This document shows, piece after piece, positions 1-8,050 of a DNA stretch of 64,000 nucleotides. The notes beneath the pieces are model-generated. The model ran no database searches and was not told the origin of the DNA. It worked only from the letters and a program-made list of their open reading frames with translations. The number at the start of each line of letters is the position of its first letter. Within the stretch, counting starts at the first letter, position 1. The stretch is from Paraburkholderia bannensis (lineage in GTDB: Bacteria; Pseudomonadota; Gammaproteobacteria; Burkholderiales; Burkholderiaceae): contig NZ_JACHBW010000023.1 in assembly GCF_014200455.1 (NCBI RefSeq), forward strand, positions 36,138-100,137, in the 5' to 3' direction. The position numbers and the translations under genes are program-made.

Positions 1-1
1 C

Positions 2-346
2 GCGATTGCAGCGGGCGGACTCGCCATGGGGATGTCCACTTCGATAGCCACGTATACGATTGCGTTTCTCGTTGTGATTGGCTTCGACAAAATGTTTAAC
101 GTGTATATCCGAAGCTCACGTCAAGCGATCATTCCACCACAAGATTATGGAAAAACAACTGGTGTAATTGTCCTGTTGAACAATGCGACGCAGCCGTTGG
201 CTGGGTTGCTGGTCGGACTAGCGGCGGGCAAGAGTTCGATTTCTCTCGTTGTCACGTTGACAGCGGCAGGGATGATAACTTTGGGTGGATTCGTTACTGT
301 GATAAGCGTGGCCAGAGCACGTTTGCACGCATCGAGGTGCTACTGA
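2..346 (+). CDS. MFS transporter, C-terminal part (partial at window start)
   Basis: The frame is open from the first bases of the window, so the gene starts upstream; about 114 residues are visible. The segment is hydrophobic and shows the second-half signature of major facilitator permeases: an Arg/Gln-rich loop (SSRQAIIPP), then a helix with an N-N-A-T-Q-P-L-A-G-L-L-V-G pattern, then a last transmembrane helix and a short basic tail. MFS proteins are inner-membrane secondary transporters. The substrate cannot be read from this fragment. The layout resembles drug-efflux or siderophore-exporter-like members, which is inference. The stop codon is TGA at 344-346. Confidence 0.6.
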   Translation, partial: AIAAGGLAMGMSTSIATYTIAFLVVIGFDKMFNVYIRSSRQAIIPPQDYGKTTGVIVLLNNATQPLAGLLVGLAAGKSSISLVVTLTAAGMITLGGFVTVISVARARLHASRCY

Positions 347-705
347 ACGCGATCTGCAATGGAAGATGTGAGAAAGATAGTGAAAGGTCAGGCTCGGCTT
401 CGGCCATGAACGGTCCGTCCACATGTTTCTGCGAACGTTCGCTCAAAACGAACAAGCCGCCTTTCGGCGCCTATTGTCTTCGAGAGCCCTCCTACGAATT
501 TTTTCCGTCGTGGCATCCCACATACAATATTATTCAATAATCTCAATCTGATTTTTGATATTCTCCGTGCTTATGCTCGTCCACTTTGCAGCCCTTAACA
601 AAAGTGCATAACACCTTCTAGGGGTAGGAGGACCCTCGAAAACCTCGCAAAATCCTACCTCGAAAAATTTTCAACAAAATCGGCCGACCAGAGCCGCCAG
701 ATTCG
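347..705. other. Intergenic region without a convincing gene
   Basis: About 360 bases lie between the MFS tail and the convergent GNAT gene. The base composition is more AT-rich than in the long operons. The only structure noted is an inverted repeat GGTAGGA (623-629) / TCCTACC (653-659) with a 23-base loop. It has no T-tract directly after it and is therefore not called a terminator. Short open frames here show no family resemblance. Confidence 0.4.
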
Positions 706-1275
706 TCAGCGGTCCAGTTCGATGCGGAAGCGAAGAGACTCAGCGAATCCATAGGCCGCCGTCTTTCGGAAGCGCTCGATCAAGACACCATCGCATGCTG
801 CGATAACCCGCTGCGAGGCTATATTTTCGGGGTCGACCGTTAGCTCGACGTAGGACAACCCTTGCAGCCTCGCTTCGCCGAGCATCAAGTTTAGCGCCTG
901 CCTGGCGTAGCCGTTGCCTCTCTTCCACGGCACGACGGAGAAGCCGATATGTCCAGGCACGTTCGGCGGCAATTCGGCTGTTCCAGTCTGCCAACGAAAT
1001 CCGATTGCGCCGCTAACATCGCCGTCCCAGATCCATCGGACAATGCTTGGCAGACGGGCCACGGTCGAGCCATCGGGCAAAGGAATGGGGCCTCCCGATG
1101 CAGTTGGATCGTCCAGCCCATCGACAAACGCCTGCGCGTCCACTTCGATGGCGCGCAATTGTTCGCGCGCAGCGACCTCCCTGCGGACATTGTCGGGTGA
1201 CCATCCCGTCATAAGAGCCGAAACGTAGCTCGGCAGCAATGCGGTCGTGGGTTTCAACAATTCAATTGCGCTCAT
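706..1275 (-). CDS. GNAT family N-acetyltransferase
   Basis: A protein of about 189 residues from the ATG at 1275; an upstream in-frame TTG at 1293 is less likely because it has no Shine-Dalgarno sequence. The C-terminal half has the GNAT acetyl-CoA fold: a beta strand (HIGFSVVPWKRG), an acetyl-CoA loop of the form R-G-N-G-Y-A, and the later V-D-P-E-N-x-x-S-Q-R segment, where an Asn/Ser pair is followed by a helix. GNAT enzymes move the acetyl group of acetyl-CoA to an amine. The substrate is unknown. It is one of four GNAT genes within 4.5 kb, alongside dead mobile-element genes, so the region looks acquired. Confidence 0.8.
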   Translation of the reverse strand: MSAIELLKPTTALLPSYVSALMTGWSPDNVRREVAAREQLRAIEVDAQAFVDGLDDPTASGGPIPLPDGSTVARLPSIVRWIWDGDVSGAIGFRWQTGTAELPPNVPGHIGFSVVPWKRGNGYARQALNLMLGEARLQGLSYVELTVDPENIASQRVIAACDGVLIERFRKTAAYGFAESLRFRIELDR

Positions 1276-1380
1276 TTTTTCGGTACGCGTCAAAGAGCAG
1301 TGATTGTCAGTAGTTCGAGCGGTGCCGCGAAATGTCCCAAAATGGCCGGACAGCGTTTGAGCGCCGCCCGGCAGCGTCGG

Positions 1381-1902
1381 TCATACGTCGGTCTGCTCCG
1401 CCATCTCGAATGCGTCGTCGATCTCGATACCAGGATATTGCACCGTGCTGTCCAGTTTGCTATGTCCGAGAAGCAACTGTACCGCCCTCAGATTCTCTGC
1501 GCGACGGTAGATCAGCGATGCCTTGGTCCTGCGCATCGTATGCATCCCGTAAGCCGCGTCGTCAAGTCCGATTGCACTGAATCACGCCTCCGAACTCGCG
1601 GGCGTCTGATCGGTGATCTCGAACTGGACCGGACGCTGCGTCTTCTGCTGCATGACGGTTGCCCGGTTCGTCACGCGTGAGCCGAGGCAGACGTCGGAGA
1701 CTCGCAACTTCGTCAGGTCACACGCCCGCAACTTGCTGTCGATTGCGAGGTTGAACATAGCGAGGTCCCTCATCTCTGAGGCCAACTACAGGCGTATACG
1801 GATTGCCTGGATCTTTCTGAGCTTGAGGGACGGCTTCTTGCCCGTCAGCTTTCCCTTCTTCCAATGCGCGTGCCCTGCGCTGCCGGTAGCAATGGCTTCC
1901 AT
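1381..1902 (-). pseudogene. Tyrosine recombinase/phage integrase, inactivated
   Basis: Reading the minus strand from the ATG at 1902, behind a strong AAAGGAGA ribosome-binding site, gives the core of a tyrosine site-specific recombinase. Recognisable parts are K-I-Q-A-I-R-I-R-L, R-D-L-A-M-F-N-L-A-I-D-S-K-L-R, and the catalytic C-terminal part H-T-M-R-R-T-K-A-S-L-I-Y-R-R followed by L-L-L-G-H-S-K. A CAG-to-TAG type stop interrupts the frame after IRIRL (near 1786). A second in-frame TGA (1582-1584) falls where about 30 residues of the usual family sequence, up to the box II region, are missing. The frame then continues to a natural stop at 1381. Two stops plus an internal deletion mean it is inactive. 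It is a relic of a mobile element. Confidence 0.85.
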
Positions 1903-2068
1903 GACGATCTCCTTTCGACGGAAGGAGAAACAATTTGCGCCCGGCGCCACAGGGCAATGAGCGACCCTGAACAGCCCTTCGACTTTCTCTAAAGCAACCA
2001 CTCAATCTTACGTTTCAGGTATCTTCGCCTACCGGTACGCGCTCCGCGCTTTCGGCGAGACGCAAGCC

Positions 2069-2598
2069 TTAAGTTTTGTGTTTCGGAATAAGCAACTCAA
2101 ATATTAGCGTGTCGCGCCACTCGCCCCTGATAAGCACGTTGTTCCTCAAGCGACGCTCTTGGCGCATACCGATTTTCTTAAGGATGCTGATGGACGCCGC
2201 GTTCTCGGGTCTGCATGTTGCGAAGATGCGCATGACGTTGGCGATGCTGAGCACGTGTTCGACAAGGCGCTTCACAGCTTCGGTACCGTACCCATTCCCC
2301 AGTAATGCGGATTGAGGGAGTAGCCAATCTCAGCTTCTGACCCATCGGTCGATATTGCCGCTAAGACACTACCGATCAGGGTCTCGTCATTCAAGACTAC
2401 AGCAAGTGTAAACCGTCGCCTCTCCGCAATTAAAGGTTCATTTGCGGACGCTTCGACGAATTCCGTGGTTTCCAACAAGGTATTCGGTCCCCACGCTTGG
2501 TGCCTGACGACATCGGTGGAGGACGCATATTCGTGAACAGCGTCGCGGTCGGCAATTGTGAAATCACGAAGGAATAAACGGTCTGAATTTAACCTCAT
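2069..2598 (-). pseudogene. GNAT acetyltransferase (RimJ/RimL-like) with frameshift
   Basis: Two overlapping minus-strand frames together make one GNAT protein of about 175 residues. The first (2598-2272) carries the N-terminal RLFLRDF start typical of RimJ/RimL-type enzymes and runs to H-Y-W-G-M-G. The second (2275-2069) continues with K-R-L-V-E-H and the conserved R-P-E-N-A-A-S-I-S-I-L-K-K-I-G-M acetyl-CoA/helix segment. The break lies in the GGGGAATGGG run near 2290-2300. One extra base there would restore H-Y-W-G-N-G-Y-G-T-E-A-V-K-R-L, the normal pyrophosphate-binding loop. It is either a true frameshift or a homopolymer sequencing error. Everything else looks intact, which argues for a recent event. 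Confidence 0.8.
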
Positions 2599-2689
2599 GA
2601 TGCCTCGTTAGAAGTCGTTGGCGTTGGTAGCGATAGGGTCGGGCGGAAACTGTCTCGTCATTGTCAACAATCTTTCGGCTTGCGTCGAC

Positions 2690-3739
2690 AGGCAGTTCTT
2701 GGCCGGCCAGCGAGCGACGACTGGGCGCAGCGATTTCTTTCGGCACAAGTTTTTTGCAAAAGGCATGGCCCGACGGCGGATTCAACCGGTCGATGCAACA
2801 CAATGAACGCTGCTTCGGCGGCGACATCTCGTCGAACACTCTGGCGGGCAGCGTCGTCCGCGTTGGCCTTGCCGCGCGGCCCGTGATCAACCCGATGCGC
2901 GATGGTGCTGCTCGACTCGGAACTCATCTACGGCGACGAGACGACCTTCCAGGTGCTGAAGGAGCCGGAACGGCCACCTCAATCGAAGAGCTATCTGTGG
3001 GCGCAAGTCATCAACTCGGGGACCGCCCTTCCGGATGCTTTCGTACTGGCCAGGGCGTGGCGCCCAGCATGCGCAGCTGCTCTATGCGGGCGTGAAGCCT
3101 GTTGCAGTGCTGATGACCGACGGCTATGAGTTATACAACGGCCTCGCTCGTGATCACCAGCTCGTGTATCTCGGTTGCTGGGCGCATGTCAGTCGCGGAT
3201 TCATCAAAGCGTAAGAGACCGTGCCGAAGGCAGCGCGCACGCTGGACCTGCTGGCTACACGGTTCGTAGGGTTGATTGGAAAGCTGTTCGCTGTCGAGGT
3301 GCGCGCAACGAAGTTGGCAGCGCAACGTCGGCAGCGGCCACGTGCTCGCTACAGCAGTAGCGTGCTCGCCGTCGTCGAACACTCGATGGTCATGCAACTG
3401 CCGACGATCGTGCCGTCGAGTTTGCTTGGCAAGGCTCTCCGGTACATGCGTGGACAGTGGCCCAGGCTGGCCCGCTATGTCGAGAACGGGAACTGGCCCA
3501 TATCGAACAACCTGTGCGAGAACGCAATCAGGCCATTCGTCATCGGACGGAAGGGATGGCTGTTTGCCGACACCGTCGCCGGCGCACAGGCCAGTGCGAA
3601 TCTTTAATTACTGGTCGAGACCCGCAAGGCGAATGGCATCGATCCATACGATTACCCCCGATGGCGGTTCCAGCGCCTTCCGCTTGCAAAGACGGTCGAC
3701 GACTACGATGCGCTACTGCCTTGGAAATTATTACCCTGA
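2690..3739 (+). pseudogene. IS66-family transposase (TnpC) remnant
   Basis: Pieces in all three plus frames add up to the C-terminal two thirds of an IS66 transposase. They include I-Y-G-D-E-T-T-F-Q-V-L-K-E (2920-2960, the first catalytic Asp region), G-Y-E-L-Y-N-G-L-A (3120-3150) with G-C-W-A-H after it, and the terminal N-W-P-I-S-N-N, C-E-N-A-I-R-P-F-V-I-G-R-K-G-W-L-F region (3490-3570) holding the catalytic Glu. Frameshifts occur near 2900 (an extra G), near 3065 and near 3215. A TAA at 3605 replaces the usual Tyr codon. The open-frame tail ends in D-D-Y-D-A-L-L-P-W-K, the normal family C-terminus. No terminal inverted repeats were identified, and the 5' limit is approximate. Confidence 0.8.
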
Positions 3740-3781
3740 GCTAAACTGAGCAATCGCACCGCTTACAAACTCCGCCCCCCG

Positions 3782-4252
3782 ATGAATGACAATCTGATGA
3801 ACAGGGTTGCGCTGGTTCCCGTCGAAGAAAGCGCAGCAAAGACGCAGGAGCTCTTCTCGCAGTATGAGGCTGCTCTGCGAGATCACATCGATCTGGCGTT
3901 CGGTTGGGATGATGGGTTTCAACGACGTCGATTTGCAGAGTCATACGCGCACTCCGATATACGACTGATCCAGGTCGGTGCCGACACAGCAGGTTACGCG
4001 GTCATCAGGATGCTAGACGACGCGATTCACCTGTCGCTTCTGATACTGAAACCAAGCTTCCAGCGACAAGGAATCGGAAAAATCATTCTGAGATCGCTAA
4101 TGTCAAAGGCCGAGCGGACTGGAAAGGACATCACACTGTCTTGCTTCCTCTCAAACTCAAAGGCTGTTGCGTTCTACGAATCGATGAAATTCCAGGTCGC
4201 GTCAACTGATGAATACTTCGTAGACTATCGATTCCCGGCGTCTACCAAGTAG
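3782..4252 (+). CDS. GNAT family N-acetyltransferase
   Basis: A compact 156-residue protein, normal length for a single GNAT domain. The acetyl-CoA pyrophosphate loop is clear as F-Q-R-Q-G-I-G-K (about residues 96-103), preceded by the L-S-L-L-I-L-K-P strand and followed by the C-terminal N-S-K-A-V-A-F-Y-E-S-M-K-F motif seen in RimI-type members. The start ATG is the first of two close Met codons (residues 1 and 6). The substrate is unknown. It sits between the dead IS66 transposase and a truncated NTF2-like gene, so it may be cargo of the same acquired segment. Confidence 0.85.
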   Translation: MNDNLMNRVALVPVEESAAKTQELFSQYEAALRDHIDLAFGWDDGFQRRRFAESYAHSDIRLIQVGADTAGYAVIRMLDDAIHLSLLILKPSFQRQGIGKIILRSLMSKAERTGKDITLSCFLSNSKAVAFYESMKFQVASTDEYFVDYRFPASTK

Positions 4253-4268
4253 TCTCATCCGGTGAAGC

Positions 4269-4448
4269 TCACTCCGTTTCATACGCACTTGCGGCGTCGT
4301 TTGATGACCGCTTACGTTCTTTTGACTGGGGCCATTCAAGGACGAATTGGTCAGCTAACACCACCTGCACGGATGCAAAGTCGTTTGAACCCATGAGCGT
4401 CCAGAACTCACGGACAAGCATCGAGATATCGTTGGTGTCGTTAGTCAT
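4269..4448 (-). pseudogene. NTF2/SnoaL-like protein, truncated
   Basis: The first 45 or so residues after the ATG at 4448 match the start of small NTF2-fold proteins (SnoaL/ketosteroid-isomerase-like): V-R-E-F-W-x-L-M-x-S-N-D-F, then a strand ending L-E-W-P-Q-S-K-E-R. In intact relatives this is followed by about 80 more residues completing the cone-shaped fold. Here the sequence becomes Lys/Ser-rich and stops at about 59 residues. The loss of the second half suggests a deletion at the junction with the neighbouring GNAT gene. Function of the fragment is unlikely. Confidence 0.5.
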
Positions 4449-4492
4449 CGTTGCTGCGTTCGGCAAGTTGAAGGAGTTCTGATTCGAGATTG

Positions 4493-5053
4493 TCAGCGAT
4501 TATGCCGCCCATGTCGAATGTCGCTTCCTGGCCGGTCATCGCTGCATGCGACGGGCATATCTCCGGCATTCGTCAGTTGCTTTCCCATCTCGAACGCACG
4601 AAGCTCGTAGCCAAGTTCCCGGTACAAATCGACTGCCGGTTCATTAAACGCCCAAACGGTCAGTCTCATGTCGTTGGCACCATTTTTTCGCGCCCAGTCT
4701 TCTGCAAGTTTCATCAGCGTACTCCCGACGCCGCGCCCCCGCAGTCGTTCCAAAACAGCAACTGAGCCAATCCGGCCGACGATCATTGGCTGCAACAAAG
4801 GACTTACCGGTTTTACCAATTGAACGGTGATAAAGCCGATCGCCGCGCTGCCATGCTCTGCGAGAAACATGGCTCGATCTTCTCCTTGGAGGCTAGATAG
4901 CCAGTGCGGCTTGTCTCGGGCGAACTCTGCAGTGGCGTTTGCATAGATATCAGGACGTGCCTCGTGGTGGACCGCATTCAAGATTTGTCCCAGTTCGCAG
5001 ACAGTCAAAATGTCGTCGGGACTTGCGCGTCGATAGCTTATCGAGTCGATCAT
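4493..5053 (-). CDS. GNAT family N-acetyltransferase
   Basis: The protein is about 186 residues from the ATG at 5053; an upstream in-frame codon at 5113 would run back through a terminator hairpin and is unlikely. The GNAT core is visible as the strand R-I-G-S-V-A-V, the acetyl-CoA loop R-L-R-G-R-G-V-G-S-T-L-M, and the C-terminal F-N-E-P-A-V-D-L-Y-R-E-L-G-Y-E motif. The last 25 residues (beyond K-Q-L) do not look like the family and may be a read-through extension caused by a deletion next door. The substrate is unknown. Confidence 0.8.
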   Translation of the reverse strand: MIDSISYRRASPDDILTVCELGQILNAVHHEARPDIYANATAEFARDKPHWLSSLQGEDRAMFLAEHGSAAIGFITVQLVKPVSPLLQPMIVGRIGSVAVLERLRGRGVGSTLMKLAEDWARKNGANDMRLTVWAFNEPAVDLYRELGYELRAFEMGKQLTNAGDMPVACSDDRPGSDIRHGRHNR

Positions 5054-5077
5054 CTTCGGCTCTTCACGGTGGGTAAA

Positions 5078-5101
5078 TAAAAAAGGCGCCGTAGGCGCCT
5101 T
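5078..5101 (-). terminator. Rho-independent terminator, minus strand, upstream of a GNAT gene
   Basis: On the minus strand the sequence is AGGCGCC-TAC-GGCGCCT followed by a run of T residues, a textbook intrinsic terminator. It lies just 24 bases before the GNAT start codon at 5053 and no intact minus-strand gene precedes it within 300 bases. It may therefore be left from a lost gene or act as an attenuator of the GNAT gene. Confidence 0.6.
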
Positions 5102-5347
5102 GGTCGTTTGCAAATGGAGTTGGACCGGTGAGGTCGAGTTCCCTGCTATGGACGTAACGAACCACGGCGCAATAGTTCGCGACCGTGATGATGAGATCGA
5201 TTCGGGACGTTACGGAATTCCATGCGGCTTATGTTCGCACATCTATTTAAATTTGTGAACCGGCCGACCTGTCAAGGCGACCAGGATGCGCTCACAGGGA
5301 TCGCAACAACTTGCAAACCATCGGCCCCGGCCTGCGCTACCTTGCCG

Positions 5348-5375
5348 TTTCCAAATATTTCGAGTATATTGGAAA
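5348..5375 (+). promoter_or_regulatory. Probable ArsR operator in front of arsR
   Basis: An interrupted inverted repeat, TTTCCAA (5348-5354) and TTGGAAA (5369-5375), with an AT-rich centre ends one base before the arsR start codon. ArsR/SmtB repressors bind AT-rich dyads over their own promoters, so this is the likely autoregulatory site. The position and symmetry are seen directly; the binding is inferred. Confidence 0.55.
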
Positions 5376-5376
5376 T

Positions 5377-5700
5377 ATGGAAGAAAAAGATATCGTTCGT
5401 GCCTTGGCGGCTCTTGCTCATGACCTGCGCCTGCGCGTGTTCCGCATGCTGGTTGTCGCTGGCCCCGAAGGGCTCACGCCCGGCACCGTCGCGGCACAAC
5501 TGGACGTGCCCAATGCGACGCTCTCCTTTCACCTGAAGGAACTGATGAACGCAGGTCTGGTCACGCAGGAGCGCGACGGACGCACCTTGATTTACCGGGC
5601 CGCCTACGACCAGATGAATGCTGTCCTCGGTTTTCTGACCGAGAACTGCTGTCAGGGTCAGTCCTGCCTGAGCCCGAGCGCAGGTTCGTGCCAATGCTGA
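5377..5700 (+). CDS. arsR: ArsR-family arsenite-responsive repressor
   Basis: A 107-residue winged-helix repressor using the ATG at 5377. The DNA-recognition helix region reads L-D-V-P-N-A-T-L-S-F-H-L-K-E-L (about residues 42-56), the classic ArsR signature. The ELCVCDL metal site of E. coli ArsR is absent. Instead a Cys cluster sits at the C-terminus: Cys91, Cys92, Cys97, Cys105 and Cys107. This resembles the Acidithiobacillus ferrooxidans type, where As(III) is bound by C-terminal cysteines. It is the first gene of the arsenic operon and overlaps acr3 by 7 bases. It should derepress the operon when arsenite or antimonite binds. Confidence 0.92.
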   Translation: MEEKDIVRALAALAHDLRLRVFRMLVVAGPEGLTPGTVAAQLDVPNATLSFHLKELMNAGLVTQERDGRTLIYRAAYDQMNAVLGFLTENCCQGQSCLSPSAGSCQC

Positions 5701-6773
5701 ACGAGAATGCCCCCAACATCGCCGCCGTGCGCCAAAGCGCGTCGAAGCCGGCAATCGGATTCTTCGAGCGCTACCTGACGGTATGGGTTGCGTTGTGCAT
5801 CGTCGCGGGCATCCTGCTCGGCCAGGCGCTACCGGGCGTCTTTCAGGCAATCGGACGCATGCAATACGCCCAGGTCAATCTGCCGGTGGGATTGCTGATC
5901 TGGGTGATGATCGTGCCGATGCTGATAAAGGTCGATTTCGGCGCGCTGCATGAAGTGCGTCAGCATATCAAGGGCATTGGCGTCACGCTCGTGGTCAACT
6001 GGCTCGTCAAGCCGTTCACGATGGCGTTTCTCGCGTGGCTATTCGTTAAGCAGCTGTTTGCGCCGATGCTGCCCGCGGCGCAGCTCGACAGCTATGTGGC
6101 CGGGCTGATCCTGCTGGCGGCAGCGCCTTGCACTGCAATGGTGTTCGTCTGGAGCCGCCTGACGGGCGGGGATCCGCTCTTCACGCTCTCGCAGGTCGCG
6201 CTCAACGACAGCATCATGGTGGTCGCGTTCGCGCCGCTCGTTGGCCTGCTGCTCGGTATATCGGCCATTACGGTGCCCTGGGCGACGCTGTTCACCGCGG
6301 TCGCGCTGTACATCATCATCCCCGTGATCCTCGCGCAGATCCTGCGCAAGGTGCTGCTCGCGCGCGGCGAGACAGTATTCGAAGTCGCGATGGCTAAGAT
6401 CGGCCCTTGGTCGATAGCGGCGTTGCTAGCCACGCTGGTGCTGCTGTTTGCCTTCCAGGGCGAGGCCATTCTGAAGCAGCCTCTCGTGATCGTGCTGCTC
6501 GCCGTGCCGATCCTGATCCAGGTGTTCTTGAATTCGGCGTTGGCTTACTGGCTCAATCGCGCAGTCGGCGAGAAGCACAACATCGCCTGTCCCTCTGCGC
6601 TGATCGGCGCGTCGAACTTTTTCGAACTGGCTGTCGCAACCGCCATCGGCCTGTTTGGTTTCAATTCGGGCGCGGCGCTCGCCACAGTCGTGGGCGTGCT
6701 GATCGAAGTGCCAGTCATGCTGCTGGTGGTGCGCATCGTCAACCGCACGAAGAACTGGTACGAGTGCGCCTGA
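5694..6773 (+). CDS. acr3: ACR3-family arsenite efflux permease
   Basis: A 359-residue inner-membrane protein with about ten hydrophobic segments, the normal size and topology for ACR3 rather than the 12-helix ArsB. Diagnostic stretches are A-P-C-T-A-M-V-F-V-W-S (the conserved essential Cys) and I-A-C-P-S-A-L-I-G-A-S-N-F-F-E-L-A-V-A. It exports As(III) using the proton motive force. The ATG at 5694 overlaps the arsR stop, giving translational coupling; a GTG two codons earlier is possible. It is followed after 18 bases by arsC, so arsenate reduced by ArsC can be pumped out. Confidence 0.93.
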   Translation: MLNENAPNIAAVRQSASKPAIGFFERYLTVWVALCIVAGILLGQALPGVFQAIGRMQYAQVNLPVGLLIWVMIVPMLIKVDFGALHEVRQHIKGIGVTLVVNWLVKPFTMAFLAWLFVKQLFAPMLPAAQLDSYVAGLILLAAAPCTAMVFVWSRLTGGDPLFTLSQVALNDSIMVVAFAPLVGLLLGISAITVPWATLFTAVALYIIIPVILAQILRKVLLARGETVFEVAMAKIGPWSIAALLATLVLLFAFQGEAILKQPLVIVLLAVPILIQVFLNSALAYWLNRAVGEKHNIACPSALIGASNFFELAVATAIGLFGFNSGAALATVVGVLIEVPVMLLVVRIVNRTKNWYECA

Positions 6774-6791
6774 ACGTTACGGAAACAAGCA

Positions 6792-7226
6792 ATGAACGAA
6801 GTCACCATCTATCACAACCCGGACTGCGGCACCTCGCGTAACACGCTCGCGATGATCCGCAACGCGGGTATCGAACCTGTTGTCATTGAATACCTCAAAA
6901 ACCCGCCGTCGCGCGAAAAGCTCGTCGATCTGATTGCGCAGTCGGGCTTGAGCGTGCGCGAGGTGCTGCGCGAGAAAGGCACGCCTTACGCGGACCTGCA
7001 TCTGGACAACCCGGCGCTGACCGACGACCAGTTGCTCGACGCGATGATGGCGCACCCCATTCTCATCAACCGGCCTTTCGTGGTGACGTCGATGGGCGTG
7101 CGCCTGTGCCGTCCGTCCGAAGTCGTGCTCGAAATCCTGCCCGACGCGCAGCGCGGTCCGTTCAGCAAGGAAGACGGCGAAGTGGTGATTGACGCAGAGG
7201 GCAAGCGTGTCCGCTCCCATGAATGA
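6792..7226 (+). CDS. arsC: Arsenate reductase, glutaredoxin-dependent type
   Basis: The 144-residue protein matches the E. coli R773-type ArsC. The catalytic Cys12 lies in Y-H-N-P-D-C-G-T-S-R. The oxyanion-binding arginines appear in the expected places: R-E-K-G-T-P-Y around residue 60, L-I-N-R-P-F-V-V in the 90s and L-C-R-P-S-E-V-V about 13 residues on. It reduces cytoplasmic As(V) to As(III) with glutathione and glutaredoxin. It overlaps arsH by 8 bases and belongs to the arsR-acr3-arsC-arsH operon. Confidence 0.94.
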   Translation: MNEVTIYHNPDCGTSRNTLAMIRNAGIEPVVIEYLKNPPSREKLVDLIAQSGLSVREVLREKGTPYADLHLDNPALTDDQLLDAMMAHPILINRPFVVTSMGVRLCRPSEVVLEILPDAQRGPFSKEDGEVVIDAEGKRVRSHE

Positions 7227-7941
7227 TCTCGCGACGGAGCTTCCGCAAGTCGATGCGGCATTGTTCCGCGTGCCCGATATCCAGCGCCTTCAGGCCACGA
7301 AGGCTTCCGCACACGCGCCCCGCATCCTCCTGCTTTACGGTTCGCTGCGCGAGCGCTCGTTCAGCCGCCTGCTGAGCGAAGAAGCCGCGCGCCTGCTTAC
7401 GGCGATGGGCGCTGAGGTCCGCACGTTTAATCCGGGCGGCCTGCCGCTGCCTGACGATGCGCCCGATACGCATCCCAAGGTGACCGAGTTGCGCGAACTG
7501 GTGCTGTGGTCCGAAGGCATGGTCTGGTGCTCGCCGGAGCGCCACGGCGCGATGACCGGCATCATGAAAGCGCAGATCGACTGGATTCCTCTTTCGGTGG
7601 GCGCGGTGCGGCCGACGCAAGGCAAGACGCTCGCGGTGATGCAGGTGAGCGGCGGCTCGCAGTCGTTCAACGCGGTCAATCAGATGCGCGTGCTGGGGCG
7701 CTGGATGCGAATGCTGACCATCCCAAACCAGTCGTCGGTGGCCAAGGCATTCATGGAGTTCGATGAGTCGGGCCGCATGAAGCCTTCTGCCTATTTCGAT
7801 CGCGTCGTGGATGTCATGGAAGAACTGGTGAAGTTCACGCTGCTGACGCGCGACATCGGACCGTATCTGGTCGACCGCTACAGCGAGCGCAAGGAAAGCG
7901 CCGAAGAACTGATGAAGCGGGTGAATCAGAGCAACATCTGA
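7219..7941 (+). CDS. arsH: ArsH, NADPH-dependent FMN oxidoreductase
   Basis: The 240-residue product is typical ArsH of the flavodoxin-like fold. The FMN phosphate loop is L-L-Y-G-S-L-R-E-R-S-F-S, followed by the conserved W-C-S-P-E-R-H-G-A-M-T-G segment. ArsH proteins oxidise trivalent organoarsenicals such as methylarsenite and can reduce other substrates with NADPH. The ATG at 7219 overlaps the end of arsC; a TTG at 7189 is in frame but further inside arsC and less likely. It closes the core ars operon. Confidence 0.93.
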   Translation: MNDLATELPQVDAALFRVPDIQRLQATKASAHAPRILLLYGSLRERSFSRLLSEEAARLLTAMGAEVRTFNPGGLPLPDDAPDTHPKVTELRELVLWSEGMVWCSPERHGAMTGIMKAQIDWIPLSVGAVRPTQGKTLAVMQVSGGSQSFNAVNQMRVLGRWMRMLTIPNQSSVAKAFMEFDESGRMKPSAYFDRVVDVMEELVKFTLLTRDIGPYLVDRYSERKESAEELMKRVNQSNI

Positions 7942-8050
7942 GCTGTGCACCTGGCAGATGTCCTGCGGAGCAGTCGATCGGTAGCGCAATGCCGATAATC
8001 GCAACTGGCCGACGACAATCCACTCTCACTTGGCACGCTGACGCTACTTC

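Noticed and set aside
2599..2625. Possible integron attC/cassette boundary beside the GNAT start
   Set aside because: The sequence before the GNAT ATG (minus strand) loosely resembles a cassette junction, but no paired core sites or attC stem could be drawn and no integrase of the integron type is present.
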